From Chryseobacterium sp. Leaf201 (GTDB lineage: Bacteria > Bacteroidota > Bacteroidia > Flavobacteriales > Weeksellaceae), in the NCBI RefSeq assembly GCF_001421435.1, contig NZ_LMKA01000090.1, forward strand, positions 1 to 47,017: a stretch of 47,017 bases of DNA, written 5' to 3'. The translations under genes and the position numbers were made by a program. Shown here piece after piece: positions 14,943 through 23,994 of the stretch (positions are counted from its first letter, which is position 1; each line of letters begins with the position of its first letter). The notes under the pieces were generated by a model. It worked only from the letters and a program-made list of their open reading frames with translations. It was not told where the DNA came from and did not search any database.

Positions 14943-17900
14943 GTGTTAGATAAAATCATAAAATTTAGCATCAACAACAAGATTGTTATTGGCGTAATGA
15001 CCTTGTTGTTGATTATATGGGGCTCGTGGAGTGCAACGAGATTGCCCATTGATGCAGTTCCTGATATTACCAATAATCAGGTTCAGATCATTACAGTTTG
15101 CCCGACATTGGCGGGACAGGAAGTAGAGCAGTTGGTAACGTTCCCAATTGAACAGAGCATTGCCAATATTCCCAATATCGAAGAAACCCGAAGTATATCA
15201 AGATTCGGTCTATCGGTTATTACCGTTGTATTTAAGGAAAATGTTGATGTCTATTTTGCACGTCAACTCATAACTGAAAAACTGAAGGAAGCTTCCGAAG
15301 AAATCCCGAAAGGCGTTGGAACGCCTGAGCTTTCGCCAGTCAGCACTGGTTTAGGGGAAGTGTACCAGTATATTCTCCATCCGAAAAAAGGTAGCGAGAA
15401 AAAGTATTCCTCCAAAGAACTGCGAACAATGCAGGATTGGATCGTAAGAAGACAGCTGAACGGAACTCCCGGTGTTGCAGAAGTCAATAGTTTTGGAGGA
15501 GAACTGAAACAGTATGAAGTAGCTGTCGATCCCAACCGTCTTAGGGCAATGGGAATCAGCATCACAGACCTTTTCACCGCTTTAGAAAAGAACAATCAGA
15601 ATACAGGAGGGGCTTATATTGATAAAAAACCAAATGCCTATTTCATTCGTGGAATCGGCGTCGTAACTTCGCTTGAGGATATTAGAAATATTGCCATTGA
15701 TAATAAAACTGGCAGTGTTCCCATCTTTGTCAAAGATGTTGCGGAAGTCCGTCTCGGCAGTGCAGTTCGCTATGGAGCAATGACCTATAATGGTCAGGTA
15801 GATGCTGTTGGTGGTATTGTTATGATGCTGAAAGGAGCAAACAGTAATGAAGTTGTCAATTTAATTAAGGATAAAATTCCGACGATCCAGAAGTCACTCC
15901 CAAATGATGTGATTATAGAGCCGTTCCTGGACCGTACAGATCTTGTTGGAAGAGCAATTAATACGGTTGAGAAAAATCTTATTGAAGGTGCACTCATCGT
16001 AATTTTTGTACTGGTCGTATTCTTAGGAAATTTCAGAGCAGGATTGATTGTTGCCTCTGCAATCCCACTATCACTCCTTTTTGCATTAGGGATGATGAAT
16101 GTTTTCGGAGTCAGTGCCAACTTGATGAGTTTAGGCGCGATAGATTTTGGATTGATCGTTGATGGTGCCGTGATCATCGTGGAGGCTACACTCCATCATT
16201 TGGGACTTAGAAAATCTACTCAAAGACTGACACAGTCAGAGATGGATGAAGAAGTTTTCCTTTCCGCTTCTAAAATCAGAAACAGTGCTGCATTTGGGGA
16301 AATTATTATCTTGATCGTTTATATTCCTATTCTAACTTTGGTGGGTGTTGAAGGTAAGATGTTCACGCCAATGGCAAAAACAGTTGGCTTTGCAATTTTA
16401 GGAGCTTTGATACTATCGTTGACCTATATTCCTATGATGAGCGCCTTGTTCTTATCTAAAAAGATTTCGACAAAAGCAAGTTTCTCTGATAAGTTGATGG
16501 ATAAACTGCAAGGTATCTACCAGCCAATATTGCAAAAAGCGGTAAAAATTAAAGGAGTGATTGTTTCAGTGACTATTGCTTTATTCGCATTGAGCCTAAT
16601 TATTTTTAGCAGGATGGGAGGAGAATTCATCCCGCAATTACAGGAAGGAGATTTTGCTTTTCACTGCATATTGCCGCAGGGAAGTTCACTGTCGCAAAGT
16701 ATTGAAACGTCTATGCAGGCATCCCGAATCATCAAAGGTTTTGATGAAGTGAAAATGGTAGTGGGAAAAACAGGGGCTGCCGAAGTTCCCACTGACCCAA
16801 TGCCTCCGGAAGCGACTGATCTGATCATTGTTTTAAAGCCACAGGATGAGTGGAAGAGTAAAAAGTCTTATGATGAGCTGGCAGATGAAATTTCAGAAAA
16901 ATTAGAATTGATTCCCGGTGTATTTTTCGAGAAGAACCAGCCTATACAAATGCGCTTTAATGAACTAATGACTGGAATCCGTCAGGATGTGGCGGTGAAA
17001 ATCTTTGGTGAAAATTTGGATTCCCTTACAATTTACGCAGATCAGGTCGGTAAAGTCATTCAATCTGTTGATGGGGTTACTGCTCCACAAATTGAACGCA
17101 TCAGCGGGCTACCACAGATCAATGTAGAGTATGACCGCACAAGAATGGCAAACTATGGGTTGAGTATTGAGGATGTTAACAATACTTTAAGTACAGCTTT
17201 TGCAGGTAAATCTGCTGGTCAGGTTTTTGAGAACGAAAGACGTTTTGACCTGGTTGTCAGACTCGACAGTCTTCACCGAACCAATATCGATGACGTCAAT
17301 AATTTGATGATCTCAACTGGTACCGGAAACCAGATCCCACTTTCCCAGGTAGCGAATATCAGCTATAAACTAGGCCCATCTCAGATCAGCCGTGATGAAG
17401 GGAAACGTAGAATTGTGATTGGATTTAATGTGAAAGACCGTGATGTTGAAAGTGTAGTAAAAGATATTCAAACTAAGTTGGATAAGCAAGTAAAATTACC
17501 TTCAGGGTATTACTTTACTTATGGCGGTCAGTTTGAAAATCTCCAAGCCGCAAGCAAAAGACTGATGATTGCGGTTCCGGTTTCTTTACTCCTGATATTT
17601 TTTTTGTTATACTTCACATTCCGCTCATTTAAGCAGGCTGCATTAATTTTTACTGCGATACCGATGAGTGCAATTGGCGGAATTTTCGCATTATTGATAA
17701 GAGATATGCCATTTAGTATCAGCGCTGGGATTGGTTTTATCGCTTTGTTTGGCGTTGCCGTTCTTAATGGGATTGTTCTTATCGGAACCTTCAATCAATT
17801 GGAAAAAGATGGCGAAACCGATATTCTCAAACGTGTTTTTGAAGGAACCAAAACAAGACTTCGACCAGTCTTAATGACCGCAGCCGTAGCTTCATTTGGT

Positions 17901-19307
17901 TTTCTTCCGATGGCCATTTCAACAGGAGCCGGAGCGGAAGTTCAGAAACCGTTGGCAACAGTGGTTATAGGTGGCTTGATCACTGCGACTTTCTTGACGT
18001 TATTTGTTTTGCCAATGTTGTACATTATTTTCAATACAAAATTCAGAAAGAATCATTTTAAAATGAAATCTTTGACAACGATTGTCGTTGTAGGATTTTT
18101 ACTTGTAGGGCAAACTTTAAATGCTCAAAATATAAAAACATTATCGGTGGAGCAGGCGACAGAAATGGCTTTGAGTAATAATTATTCAGTAAAAACGAAG
18201 GATCTGGATATTAAAGTTTCTGAAGCCTTAAAACCTACAGCCAATGAACTTCCAAAAATGAATTTTAGTGCGCAGCTTGGACAATACAACAGTCCGAAGT
18301 TTGACCAGTCGTTTTCCATTTCTCAAAGTATTCCTTTCCCGACTTTGTTTAAGGCAAGAAAGGAACTTATTGCTCAGGAAATCAAAGGGAAACAGATCAG
18401 CAGAGAACTAACTGTTAATGAGCTTGCAAAACAGGTCAGAACGTATTTTTATCAGATTGAATATTTACACTACAATCAGAAGAAACTAATGAAACTCGAT
18501 AGTCTGTATCAGGATTTTATCAGGATTGCAACCGTCAGATTTAATGCAGGTGACATCAAGAAGATAGAAATCAGTACAGCGGAAACGCAGAAAGGTGAGA
18601 TCAATCTATTATTAAATCAGAATAAAATCTATCTTGATAATGCTTACAAAAATTTGAAAACGCTTTTAAATACAGATGATCAAATCGAGATTCCGCTTAG
18701 TGAAAATTATCAGCCACTGAAATTTGAATATATATTGGACAGCACTACAATTGCCAATCATCCAACCGTCAAAGCATTCTATCAGGAAATGGAAATTGCC
18801 GAGAAAAATAAAAATGTAGAAAAATCCCAGGGCTTACCTGAATTCAGTTTGGGTTATACGAATCAATCGATCATTGGTTTTCATACCGTGAATGGGCAGG
18901 AAAAATATTACAATGCAGGGAACCGTTTTAACGTTGCCAACATTGGGATATCAATACCGTTGACGTTTGGAGCAACCAAAGCAAGAATTCAGTCCTTGGA
19001 TTATCAAAAGCAAATGGCAAAATCCAATGCGAAACTTCAGCAAAAACAATTGTCCGCCCAACTTGAAAACGTATTGAACCAATACAAACAGGATATTCTG
19101 CAATATGAATATTATGTCGGTCAGGCTTTGCCAAATGCCGAAAAAATTGTGAAAGCTGGTCAGCTCGGTTATAAAACAGGAGAAATCTCCTACGTTGAAT
19201 ACCTTTTTGCATTGCAGACCGCAACCAATATTCAGCTCAAATATCTGGAATCAATTCAGCAGGTCAATCAGTCTGTGATCAACATTAACTCTTTAATCAA
19301 TAAATAA
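14943..19307 (+). CDS. czcA: CzcA-type heavy-metal RND pump fused to a TolC-type outer-membrane factor
   Basis: 1454 aa from a GTG start. Residues 1-1035 are a complete HME-RND pump: first membrane helix at 10-30, two large periplasmic loops and a TM4 motif DFGLIVDGAVIIVEA that points to divalent cations (Zn/Co/Cd) rather than Cu. Residues 1041-1454 are a complete outer-membrane efflux protein: an internal signal-peptide-like helix (TTIVVVGFLLVGQTLNAQN), then two OEP repeats. The reading frame is open through the junction, where a Met codon (18063) could also serve as an internal start. The fused chain would have to be cleaved after LNAQ for the TolC part to reach the outer membrane. Such fusions are known in Bacteroidota. 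Co-transcribed with czcB and the P-type ATPase. Confidence 0.93.
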   Translation: MLDKIIKFSINNKIVIGVMTLLLIIWGSWSATRLPIDAVPDITNNQVQIITVCPTLAGQEVEQLVTFPIEQSIANIPNIEETRSISRFGLSVITVVFKENVDVYFARQLITEKLKEASEEIPKGVGTPELSPVSTGLGEVYQYILHPKKGSEKKYSSKELRTMQDWIVRRQLNGTPGVAEVNSFGGELKQYEVAVDPNRLRAMGISITDLFTALEKNNQNTGGAYIDKKPNAYFIRGIGVVTSLEDIRNIAIDNKTGSVPIFVKDVAEVRLGSAVRYGAMTYNGQVDAVGGIVMMLKGANSNEVVNLIKDKIPTIQKSLPNDVIIEPFLDRTDLVGRAINTVEKNLIEGALIVIFVLVVFLGNFRAGLIVASAIPLSLLFALGMMNVFGVSANLMSLGAIDFGLIVDGAVIIVEATLHHLGLRKSTQRLTQSEMDEEVFLSASKIRNSAAFGEIIILIVYIPILTLVGVEGKMFTPMAKTVGFAILGALILSLTYIPMMSALFLSKKISTKASFSDKLMDKLQGIYQPILQKAVKIKGVIVSVTIALFALSLIIFSRMGGEFIPQLQEGDFAFHCILPQGSSLSQSIETSMQASRIIKGFDEVKMVVGKTGAAEVPTDPMPPEATDLIIVLKPQDEWKSKKSYDELADEISEKLELIPGVFFEKNQPIQMRFNELMTGIRQDVAVKIFGENLDSLTIYADQVGKVIQSVDGVTAPQIERISGLPQINVEYDRTRMANYGLSIEDVNNTLSTAFAGKSAGQVFENERRFDLVVRLDSLHRTNIDDVNNLMISTGTGNQIPLSQVANISYKLGPSQISRDEGKRRIVIGFNVKDRDVESVVKDIQTKLDKQVKLPSGYYFTYGGQFENLQAASKRLMIAVPVSLLLIFFLLYFTFRSFKQAALIFTAIPMSAIGGIFALLIRDMPFSISAGIGFIALFGVAVLNGIVLIGTFNQLEKDGETDILKRVFEGTKTRLRPVLMTAAVASFGFLPMAISTGAGAEVQKPLATVVIGGLITATFLTLFVLPMLYIIFNTKFRKNHFKMKSLTTIVVVGFLLVGQTLNAQNIKTLSVEQATEMALSNNYSVKTKDLDIKVSEALKPTANELPKMNFSAQLGQYNSPKFDQSFSISQSIPFPTLFKARKELIAQEIKGKQISRELTVNELAKQVRTYFYQIEYLHYNQKKLMKLDSLYQDFIRIATVRFNAGDIKKIEISTAETQKGEINLLLNQNKIYLDNAYKNLKTLLNTDDQIEIPLSENYQPLKFEYILDSTTIANHPTVKAFYQEMEIAEKNKNVEKSQGLPEFSLGYTNQSIIGFHTVNGQEKYYNAGNRFNVANIGISIPLTFGATKARIQSLDYQKQMAKSNAKLQQKQLSAQLENVLNQYKQDILQYEYYVGQALPNAEKIVKAGQLGYKTGEISYVEYLFALQTATNIQLKYLESIQQVNQSVININSLINK

Positions 19308-19308
19308 T

Positions 19309-20565
19309 ATGAAACAACATATCATCTACATCGCCTTTGTCTTGGTTTTTTTCGTAGGCTGTGGAAAAAAGGATGCTTCAACTGAAGTGGAGGGCGAAGT
19401 GAAAACCGAACAAGCCGAAGAGCACGGCGAAGAAGCCCCACAGACTATCGCTAGCTTGACTGGAGAGCAAATGAAAGCGGTGGGCATCACTCTGGGCAAA
19501 ATCGAGATGAAAGAACTGACTTCTACCATCAAAGCCAATGGAGCACTTAGAGTTCCGAACAATAATAAAGCGACCGTCACATCAATGTATGGTGGGATTA
19601 TTAAAACTTTGAATGTGCAGATCGGGGATTTTGTAAGAAAAGGACAGGTAATTGCCTCCATTTCAAATCCGGAATACATTCAGTTGCAAGAGCAATACCT
19701 GACTGTGAAAAGTAGGATTGCATTTGCAGAACAGGAATACAGGAGACAGAAGGAATTATTTGATAATGATGCCGGCGCAAAGAAGAACCTTCAAAGTTCA
19801 GATGCTGAACTGAAAACCCTGAGAACACAAAGATCTTCTGTGCAGAGACAGCTTCAGATTATGGGCATCAATCCCGCCAATGTCAATAATGGAAATTTGC
19901 GATCCGGTTTAGTGATCACATCACCAATCAGTGGAACGGTCAGTACTATTTCTGCACAAATTGGAAGTTACGTTGACATCTCATCACCTGTTGCAGAAAT
20001 CATAGATAACGGTTCCCTGCATCTCGATTTGCAGGTTTTTGAAAAGGATCTGCCAAAAATGAAAGTTGGGCAAATCGTCCATTTTAAATTAACAAATAAT
20101 CCTGAAACCGAGTACGATGCAAAAATCTACAGCATTGGTTCATCCTTTGAAAACGACAGCAAAACAATTTCGGTTCACTGTTCTGTAACCGGAAACAAAT
20201 CCGGACTGATCGACGGAATGAATATCACAGGAATTGTCAGCCTGGATAAAAGTACAACACCCGCAGTTCCAAACGAAGCCATTGTAGAAGCCGACAGCAA
20301 ATATTTCATTTTTGTCAGAACAGACAAAAAAGCTGAAGAACATCACGAAGAGGCGGAAGGTGAACATTTAGATGAGAAGAAGATACCTGAGAAAGAAGAA
20401 AAAATGACAAATTTTGAAAAAATAGAAGTTGTAAAAGGTTCTTCCGATATGGGATATACTGCAATTACAACCGTTAATGAAATTTCTGCAAATGTGGAAG
20501 TTGTTATTAAAGGTGCATTTTTTGTCAATGCTAAACTGAGTAATTCCGGGGAACACGAACATTAA
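19309..20565 (+). CDS. czcB: RND periplasmic adaptor, CzcB/CusB type (lipoprotein)
   Basis: 418 aa. The signal sequence ends in a lipobox (VFFVGCGKK), so it is anchored by a lipidated Cys. Acidic and His-rich linker (EVKTEQAEEHGEEAPQ), then the membrane-fusion-protein order: barrel half, lipoyl half (GGIIKTLNVQIGDFVRKGQV), alpha-helical hairpin (about residues 125-185), lipoyl half (VITSPISGTVSTISAQIGSY) and beta-barrel. A second His/Glu-rich stretch (EEHHEEAEGEH) near 345 could bind metal. It connects the inner-membrane pump with the TolC part encoded just upstream, 2 nt away. Confidence 0.92.
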   Translation: MKQHIIYIAFVLVFFVGCGKKDASTEVEGEVKTEQAEEHGEEAPQTIASLTGEQMKAVGITLGKIEMKELTSTIKANGALRVPNNNKATVTSMYGGIIKTLNVQIGDFVRKGQVIASISNPEYIQLQEQYLTVKSRIAFAEQEYRRQKELFDNDAGAKKNLQSSDAELKTLRTQRSSVQRQLQIMGINPANVNNGNLRSGLVITSPISGTVSTISAQIGSYVDISSPVAEIIDNGSLHLDLQVFEKDLPKMKVGQIVHFKLTNNPETEYDAKIYSIGSSFENDSKTISVHCSVTGNKSGLIDGMNITGIVSLDKSTTPAVPNEAIVEADSKYFIFVRTDKKAEEHHEEAEGEHLDEKKIPEKEEKMTNFEKIEVVKGSSDMGYTAITTVNEISANVEVVIKGAFFVNAKLSNSGEHEH

Positions 20566-20582
20566 TTTTAAAATCTACAACA

Positions 20583-22634
20583 ATGGAACACAAACATATT
20601 TACGACAAGGAAGGAAATCAGCTTTGCTGCACACCTCAGGAAGGCAAGATCTACAATGATGCTGGAGCCAAAAAATTACTTGAGGATGACAAATGCTGTT
20701 CTACCAAGAATAACAAAGCTGAAGCGCACAGCGAGGACCACGGACACGACCACGACCATAGCACTGGTGAGAAAAATACATTTCAAATGTTTTTACCAGC
20801 AATTGTTTCTCTGGTTATTCTGTTGATAGGCATCGTACTGGATAACTTTTTTCCGCAGGAGTGGTTTCAAGGCTGGGTACGGATCGTATGGTATGCGGTG
20901 GCTTATTTGCCTGTGGGTCTACCCGTTCTAAAAGAAGCGTATGAAAGCATTGCCAAAGGTGACGTTTTTTCGGAATTTTTTCTAATGGGCATTGCTACTG
21001 TAGGCGCATTTGCAATCGGTGAATATCCGGAAGGGGTTGCTGTTATGTTATTCTACAGTGTAGGAGAGGTTTTCCAGACACTTGCTGTTTCGAGAGCAAA
21101 GAATAATATCAAAGCATTGTTGGATCAGCGTCCAGATGAGGTGACCATTCTTGAAGGTAACCAACCAAAGACCATCCCTGCCAAACAGGCGAAAATTGGA
21201 GATATTGTACAGCTAAAATCAGGAGAGAAGCTGGCTCTGGACGGAGAGTTGGTAAGTGAATCCGCATCGTTCAATACTGCTGCATTAACTGGTGAGAGTA
21301 AGCCTGATAACAAAAACAAAGGTGAGAGCGTGCTTGCCGGAATGATCAATCTACAGACTATTGCTCAGGTAAAAGTGACAACTGCTTACGAAGACAGTAA
21401 GTTGAGCAAAATTCTGGAATTGGTACAAAATGCGACGGCTCAGAAGGCACCTACTGAACTTTTTATCCGAAAATTCGCAAGGATTTATACACCCATTGTC
21501 GTCGGACTCGCAGTACTGATATGCCTACTACCATATCTGTTCGTGGAAAATTATGTTTTCCGTGACTGGCTTTACAGAGCATTAGTGTTCTTAGTTATCT
21601 CTTGTCCTTGCGCTTTGGTTATTAGCATTCCTCTAGGTTATTTCGGCGGAATTGGCGCAGCTTCAAAGAACGGTATACTGTTTAAAGGAAGTAATTTTTT
21701 AGACATTATCGCCAATATTAAAAATGTGGTAATGGACAAGACCGGAACAATGACCGAGGGCGTCTTTAAAGTTCAGGAAGTTACTTTAAAATCTGAATTT
21801 AATAAAGATGAAATTCTGAAGATGTTAAATGCTTTAGAAAGCAAGAGTACCCATCCGGTCGCTACGGCAATCCATCAATATGTCGGCGAAATCGACCATT
21901 CTATACAATTAGAAAATACAGAAGAAATTGCTGGGCGCGGATTGAAAGCCAGTATCAACGGAAAAGATCTACTTGTGGGAAATTTTAAATTGATGGATAA
22001 GTTCAATATCAAATATGATCTTGACCCTACTCAGATCGTTTATACAATAATTGCAATTGCATATGACGGAAAATTTGCAGGCTACATTACTATTGCAGAC
22101 AGTATAAAAGCGGATGCACAGCTGAGCATTGATAAACTTAAAGCCTTAGGTGTAAAAACCACGATGTTAAGTGGAGACAAGAGCACTGTTGTACAATTTG
22201 TTGCAGATCAACTGGGAATTACTAACGCCTTTGGCGATCTGCTACCGGAAGATAAGGTCAACAAAGTAAAAGAGATCAAATCACAAAATGAAACAGTTGC
22301 CTTTGTAGGAGACGGCGTCAATGATGCTCCTGTTGTTGCCTTGAGTGATGTAGGTATTGCAATGGGTGGATTGGGAAGTGATGCAACCATTGAGACCGCA
22401 GATGTAGTTATCCAGGATGATAAGCCAAGCAAAATACCGATGGCGATCAATATCGGAAAGCAAACCCGCAAGATCGTTTGGCAAAATATTTTTTTAGCAT
22501 TTGCTGTAAAAGCGATTGTACTGGTATTGGGAGCTGGTGGATTAGCAACAATGTGGGAAGCAGTTTTTGCGGACGTAGGAGTTGCTCTATTAGCTATATT
22601 AAATGCTGTCAGAATTCAAAGAATGACTTTTTAA
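20583..22634 (+). CDS. cadA: P1B-type ATPase for Zn/Cd/Pb (CadA/ZntA type)
   Basis: 683 aa. The N-terminus lacks a classical HMA domain but has Cys pairs (LCCTPQ, DKCCST) and a His-rich stretch (EDHGHDHDHSTG) for metal capture. Core motifs: TGESKP in the actuator domain, SCPCALVISIP with the ion-binding CPC, DKTGTMTEG with the phosphorylated Asp, HP locus (STHPVA) and GDGVNDAPVVA. The C-terminal helices carry a Lys (FAVKAIVL) and DVG (FADVGVALL), the P1B-2 signature for Zn/Cd/Pb. It exports these ions to the periplasm, from which the CzcAB complex removes them. A 53-nt part of this gene (22448-22500) is copied exactly at 46857-46909. Confidence 0.93.
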   Translation: MEHKHIYDKEGNQLCCTPQEGKIYNDAGAKKLLEDDKCCSTKNNKAEAHSEDHGHDHDHSTGEKNTFQMFLPAIVSLVILLIGIVLDNFFPQEWFQGWVRIVWYAVAYLPVGLPVLKEAYESIAKGDVFSEFFLMGIATVGAFAIGEYPEGVAVMLFYSVGEVFQTLAVSRAKNNIKALLDQRPDEVTILEGNQPKTIPAKQAKIGDIVQLKSGEKLALDGELVSESASFNTAALTGESKPDNKNKGESVLAGMINLQTIAQVKVTTAYEDSKLSKILELVQNATAQKAPTELFIRKFARIYTPIVVGLAVLICLLPYLFVENYVFRDWLYRALVFLVISCPCALVISIPLGYFGGIGAASKNGILFKGSNFLDIIANIKNVVMDKTGTMTEGVFKVQEVTLKSEFNKDEILKMLNALESKSTHPVATAIHQYVGEIDHSIQLENTEEIAGRGLKASINGKDLLVGNFKLMDKFNIKYDLDPTQIVYTIIAIAYDGKFAGYITIADSIKADAQLSIDKLKALGVKTTMLSGDKSTVVQFVADQLGITNAFGDLLPEDKVNKVKEIKSQNETVAFVGDGVNDAPVVALSDVGIAMGGLGSDATIETADVVIQDDKPSKIPMAINIGKQTRKIVWQNIFLAFAVKAIVLVLGAGGLATMWEAVFADVGVALLAILNAVRIQRMTF

Positions 22635-22692
22635 TAATGCTATTTATAAGTATTTAAAAAACAGAGATGCTGTAAAAGTACATTTGTAATTC

Positions 22693-22730
22693 ATATTTAA
22701 GGCTCAACTAGATGGTTGAGCCTTAAATAT
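22693..22730. terminator. Strong terminator after the Zn/Cd operon
   Basis: Perfect 16-bp inverted repeat ATATTTAAGGCTCAAC / GTTGAGCCTTAAATAT with a 6-nt loop. A near-copy with the core GGCTCAACC/GGTTGAGCC stands at 34600-34628. Each is followed by a second small hairpin around ACCC or TCCC. The gap 22731-22798 shows nothing else. Confidence 0.75.
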
Positions 22731-22798
22731 AAAAGTTATTACCCTGAAGTAATCGTTTAATTTATTAATGAGCGTTTGAAGTATTTTAAAACATAAGT

Positions 22799-22898
22799 AA
22801 AAAAAAGAGCCCACGCCGTTGTATATACTCACTGAGTATTTAGTGAGTGTTCAACACCTCACCCTGCGGGTGTACAAGCACCCTCGTTATTTTTTTAG
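22799..22898 (-). ncRNA. Candidate guide RNA of the dCas12f-sigma system
   Basis: Immediately downstream of the dCas12f stop codon, same strand. Reading minus: a hairpin GGGTG-cttgta-CACCC (22883-22868), a second foldable segment GTGAG...CTCAC (overlapping alternatives), a perfect hairpin ACTCACT-8 nt-AGTGAGT (22848-22827), then TATACAAC ending at 22818. After that come 11 unpaired nt GGCGTGGGCTC (22817-22807) and eight T (22806-22799). The segment is clearly GC-richer than its surroundings. Several Cas12f repeats end in a similar CAAC just before the guide (from memory). The 11 nt, perhaps with part of the U-tract, would be the guide. No complement to the 11-nt stretch lies upstream, so it is not simply a terminator stem. 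Strand, 5' end and guide length are inferred. Confidence 0.55.
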
Positions 22899-23993
22899 CT
22901 ATCCAATGATCAATTCAATTCCTGCTTTTTCTGCTTTGTATTTTATTTTGGTCTGCAATTCATAATAACTCCAGTTGCGAAGCACAAATTCCTGTTCTCT
23001 TGCAATGCCTATTTTATCTTCCTGATTTTTAAGAATCAATGTGCCTGCCTGTTGCTGGATACAGAAATCGATAAGTTTACGGCTATAAAGGTGAAGCCGA
23101 TGACTTACATATCTGCTTTCCAGATTCTCTGTCTTATACAATGCTTTCTGTTTGCGTTTAACTCCATTTCCTGAACGGGTATAGGCGATACCGTCTTGAA
23201 TCCTTTTCTGACTTGCCTGAATAGCAAGCCTGCGATACAGGAACTCCTCTTTCGAGCCAATATTGATTCGCACATTGTTGGTCTTTACCACTATCGGGTG
23301 TTCCAAAGACAGGGAAGCCTCTGCAATGATTTCGGGTTTTAATTTATGTTCTTCTTTTTCAAATTCAAATACTGCAAGCCAATAGATCTTTCCGGCTTTC
23401 AGCTGGATCTGCGATGTGCAAAGCTTTATCTCTTCTCTTAAGAGGCGTTCCATTATCACTCGCTTATCAGAGTAGTCGTTTCCCAAATACGTTTTAACAG
23501 GAATAGCAAACATATTGAAGCTATATGCTTTCTTTTCGGGATCATACTTCATTTTGCTGATGCATTTGACCGGAAGCGGAATTGGAATATCTTTCTTAAA
23601 GTTTCGCAATGATTTTGTTCCCTGCCAATAGTCGGCTTTAGTTTTAGAGAAGGTTGATTGAATCGTATTGTTCAGGCTTCCCAGAATATCTGTAGGAATT
23701 TCTCCTTTGAAGCGATCAAAAACCATACGTGCAGTTGTGTGTGTTTTCGAACGGGTGAATATTCCCATTTTATCTTTGTTTTCATCAGCAAGTTTGTATT
23801 GGATATCTTCTGTGAGGTAAAAGAAATCTTTGATCATTTCCTGAACATACAGATGGGAAACAATAAAATTAGCAGCTCTGAAACAGCGGTTCTGATACCG
23901 GTAGAGTTTTTCCCACATCTCTTTTTGTTCATTTGCAGGAAGATCAATCAGTAGCTGAATTCTTCGGGTCAATGTCATCGTGGATTTTTCCAT
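22899..23993 (-). CDS. Nuclease-dead Cas12f / TnpB-like RNA-guided protein (dCas12f)
   Basis: 364 aa from the ATG at 23993, 1 nt after the sigma-factor stop; the frame stays open further upstream inside the sigma gene but overlap makes that start unlikely. N-terminal helical region (LYRYQNRCFRAANFIVSHLY), a wedge-like segment (WQGTKSLRNFKKDIPIPLP, about 125-145) typical of Cas12f, and the RuvC-like half. In the RuvC-I position SLSLEHPIVV (about 227-236) replaces the D-x-G motif. In RuvC-II, LILKNQEDK has Lys322 where the catalytic Glu is expected. The characteristic WSYYELQTKIKYKAEKAGIE (341-360) is kept, but the chain ends at 364, before the zinc ribbon and RuvC-III Asp. All three catalytic acids are therefore missing: it should bind a guide RNA and DNA but not cut. 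Operon with the sigma factor points to RNA-guided gene activation. Confidence 0.85.
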   Translation of the reverse strand: MEKSTMTLTRRIQLLIDLPANEQKEMWEKLYRYQNRCFRAANFIVSHLYVQEMIKDFFYLTEDIQYKLADENKDKMGIFTRSKTHTTARMVFDRFKGEIPTDILGSLNNTIQSTFSKTKADYWQGTKSLRNFKKDIPIPLPVKCISKMKYDPEKKAYSFNMFAIPVKTYLGNDYSDKRVIMERLLREEIKLCTSQIQLKAGKIYWLAVFEFEKEEHKLKPEIIAEASLSLEHPIVVKTNNVRINIGSKEEFLYRRLAIQASQKRIQDGIAYTRSGNGVKRKQKALYKTENLESRYVSHRLHLYSRKLIDFCIQQQAGTLILKNQEDKIGIAREQEFVLRNWSYYELQTKIKYKAEKAGIELIIG

Positions 23994-23994
23994 T

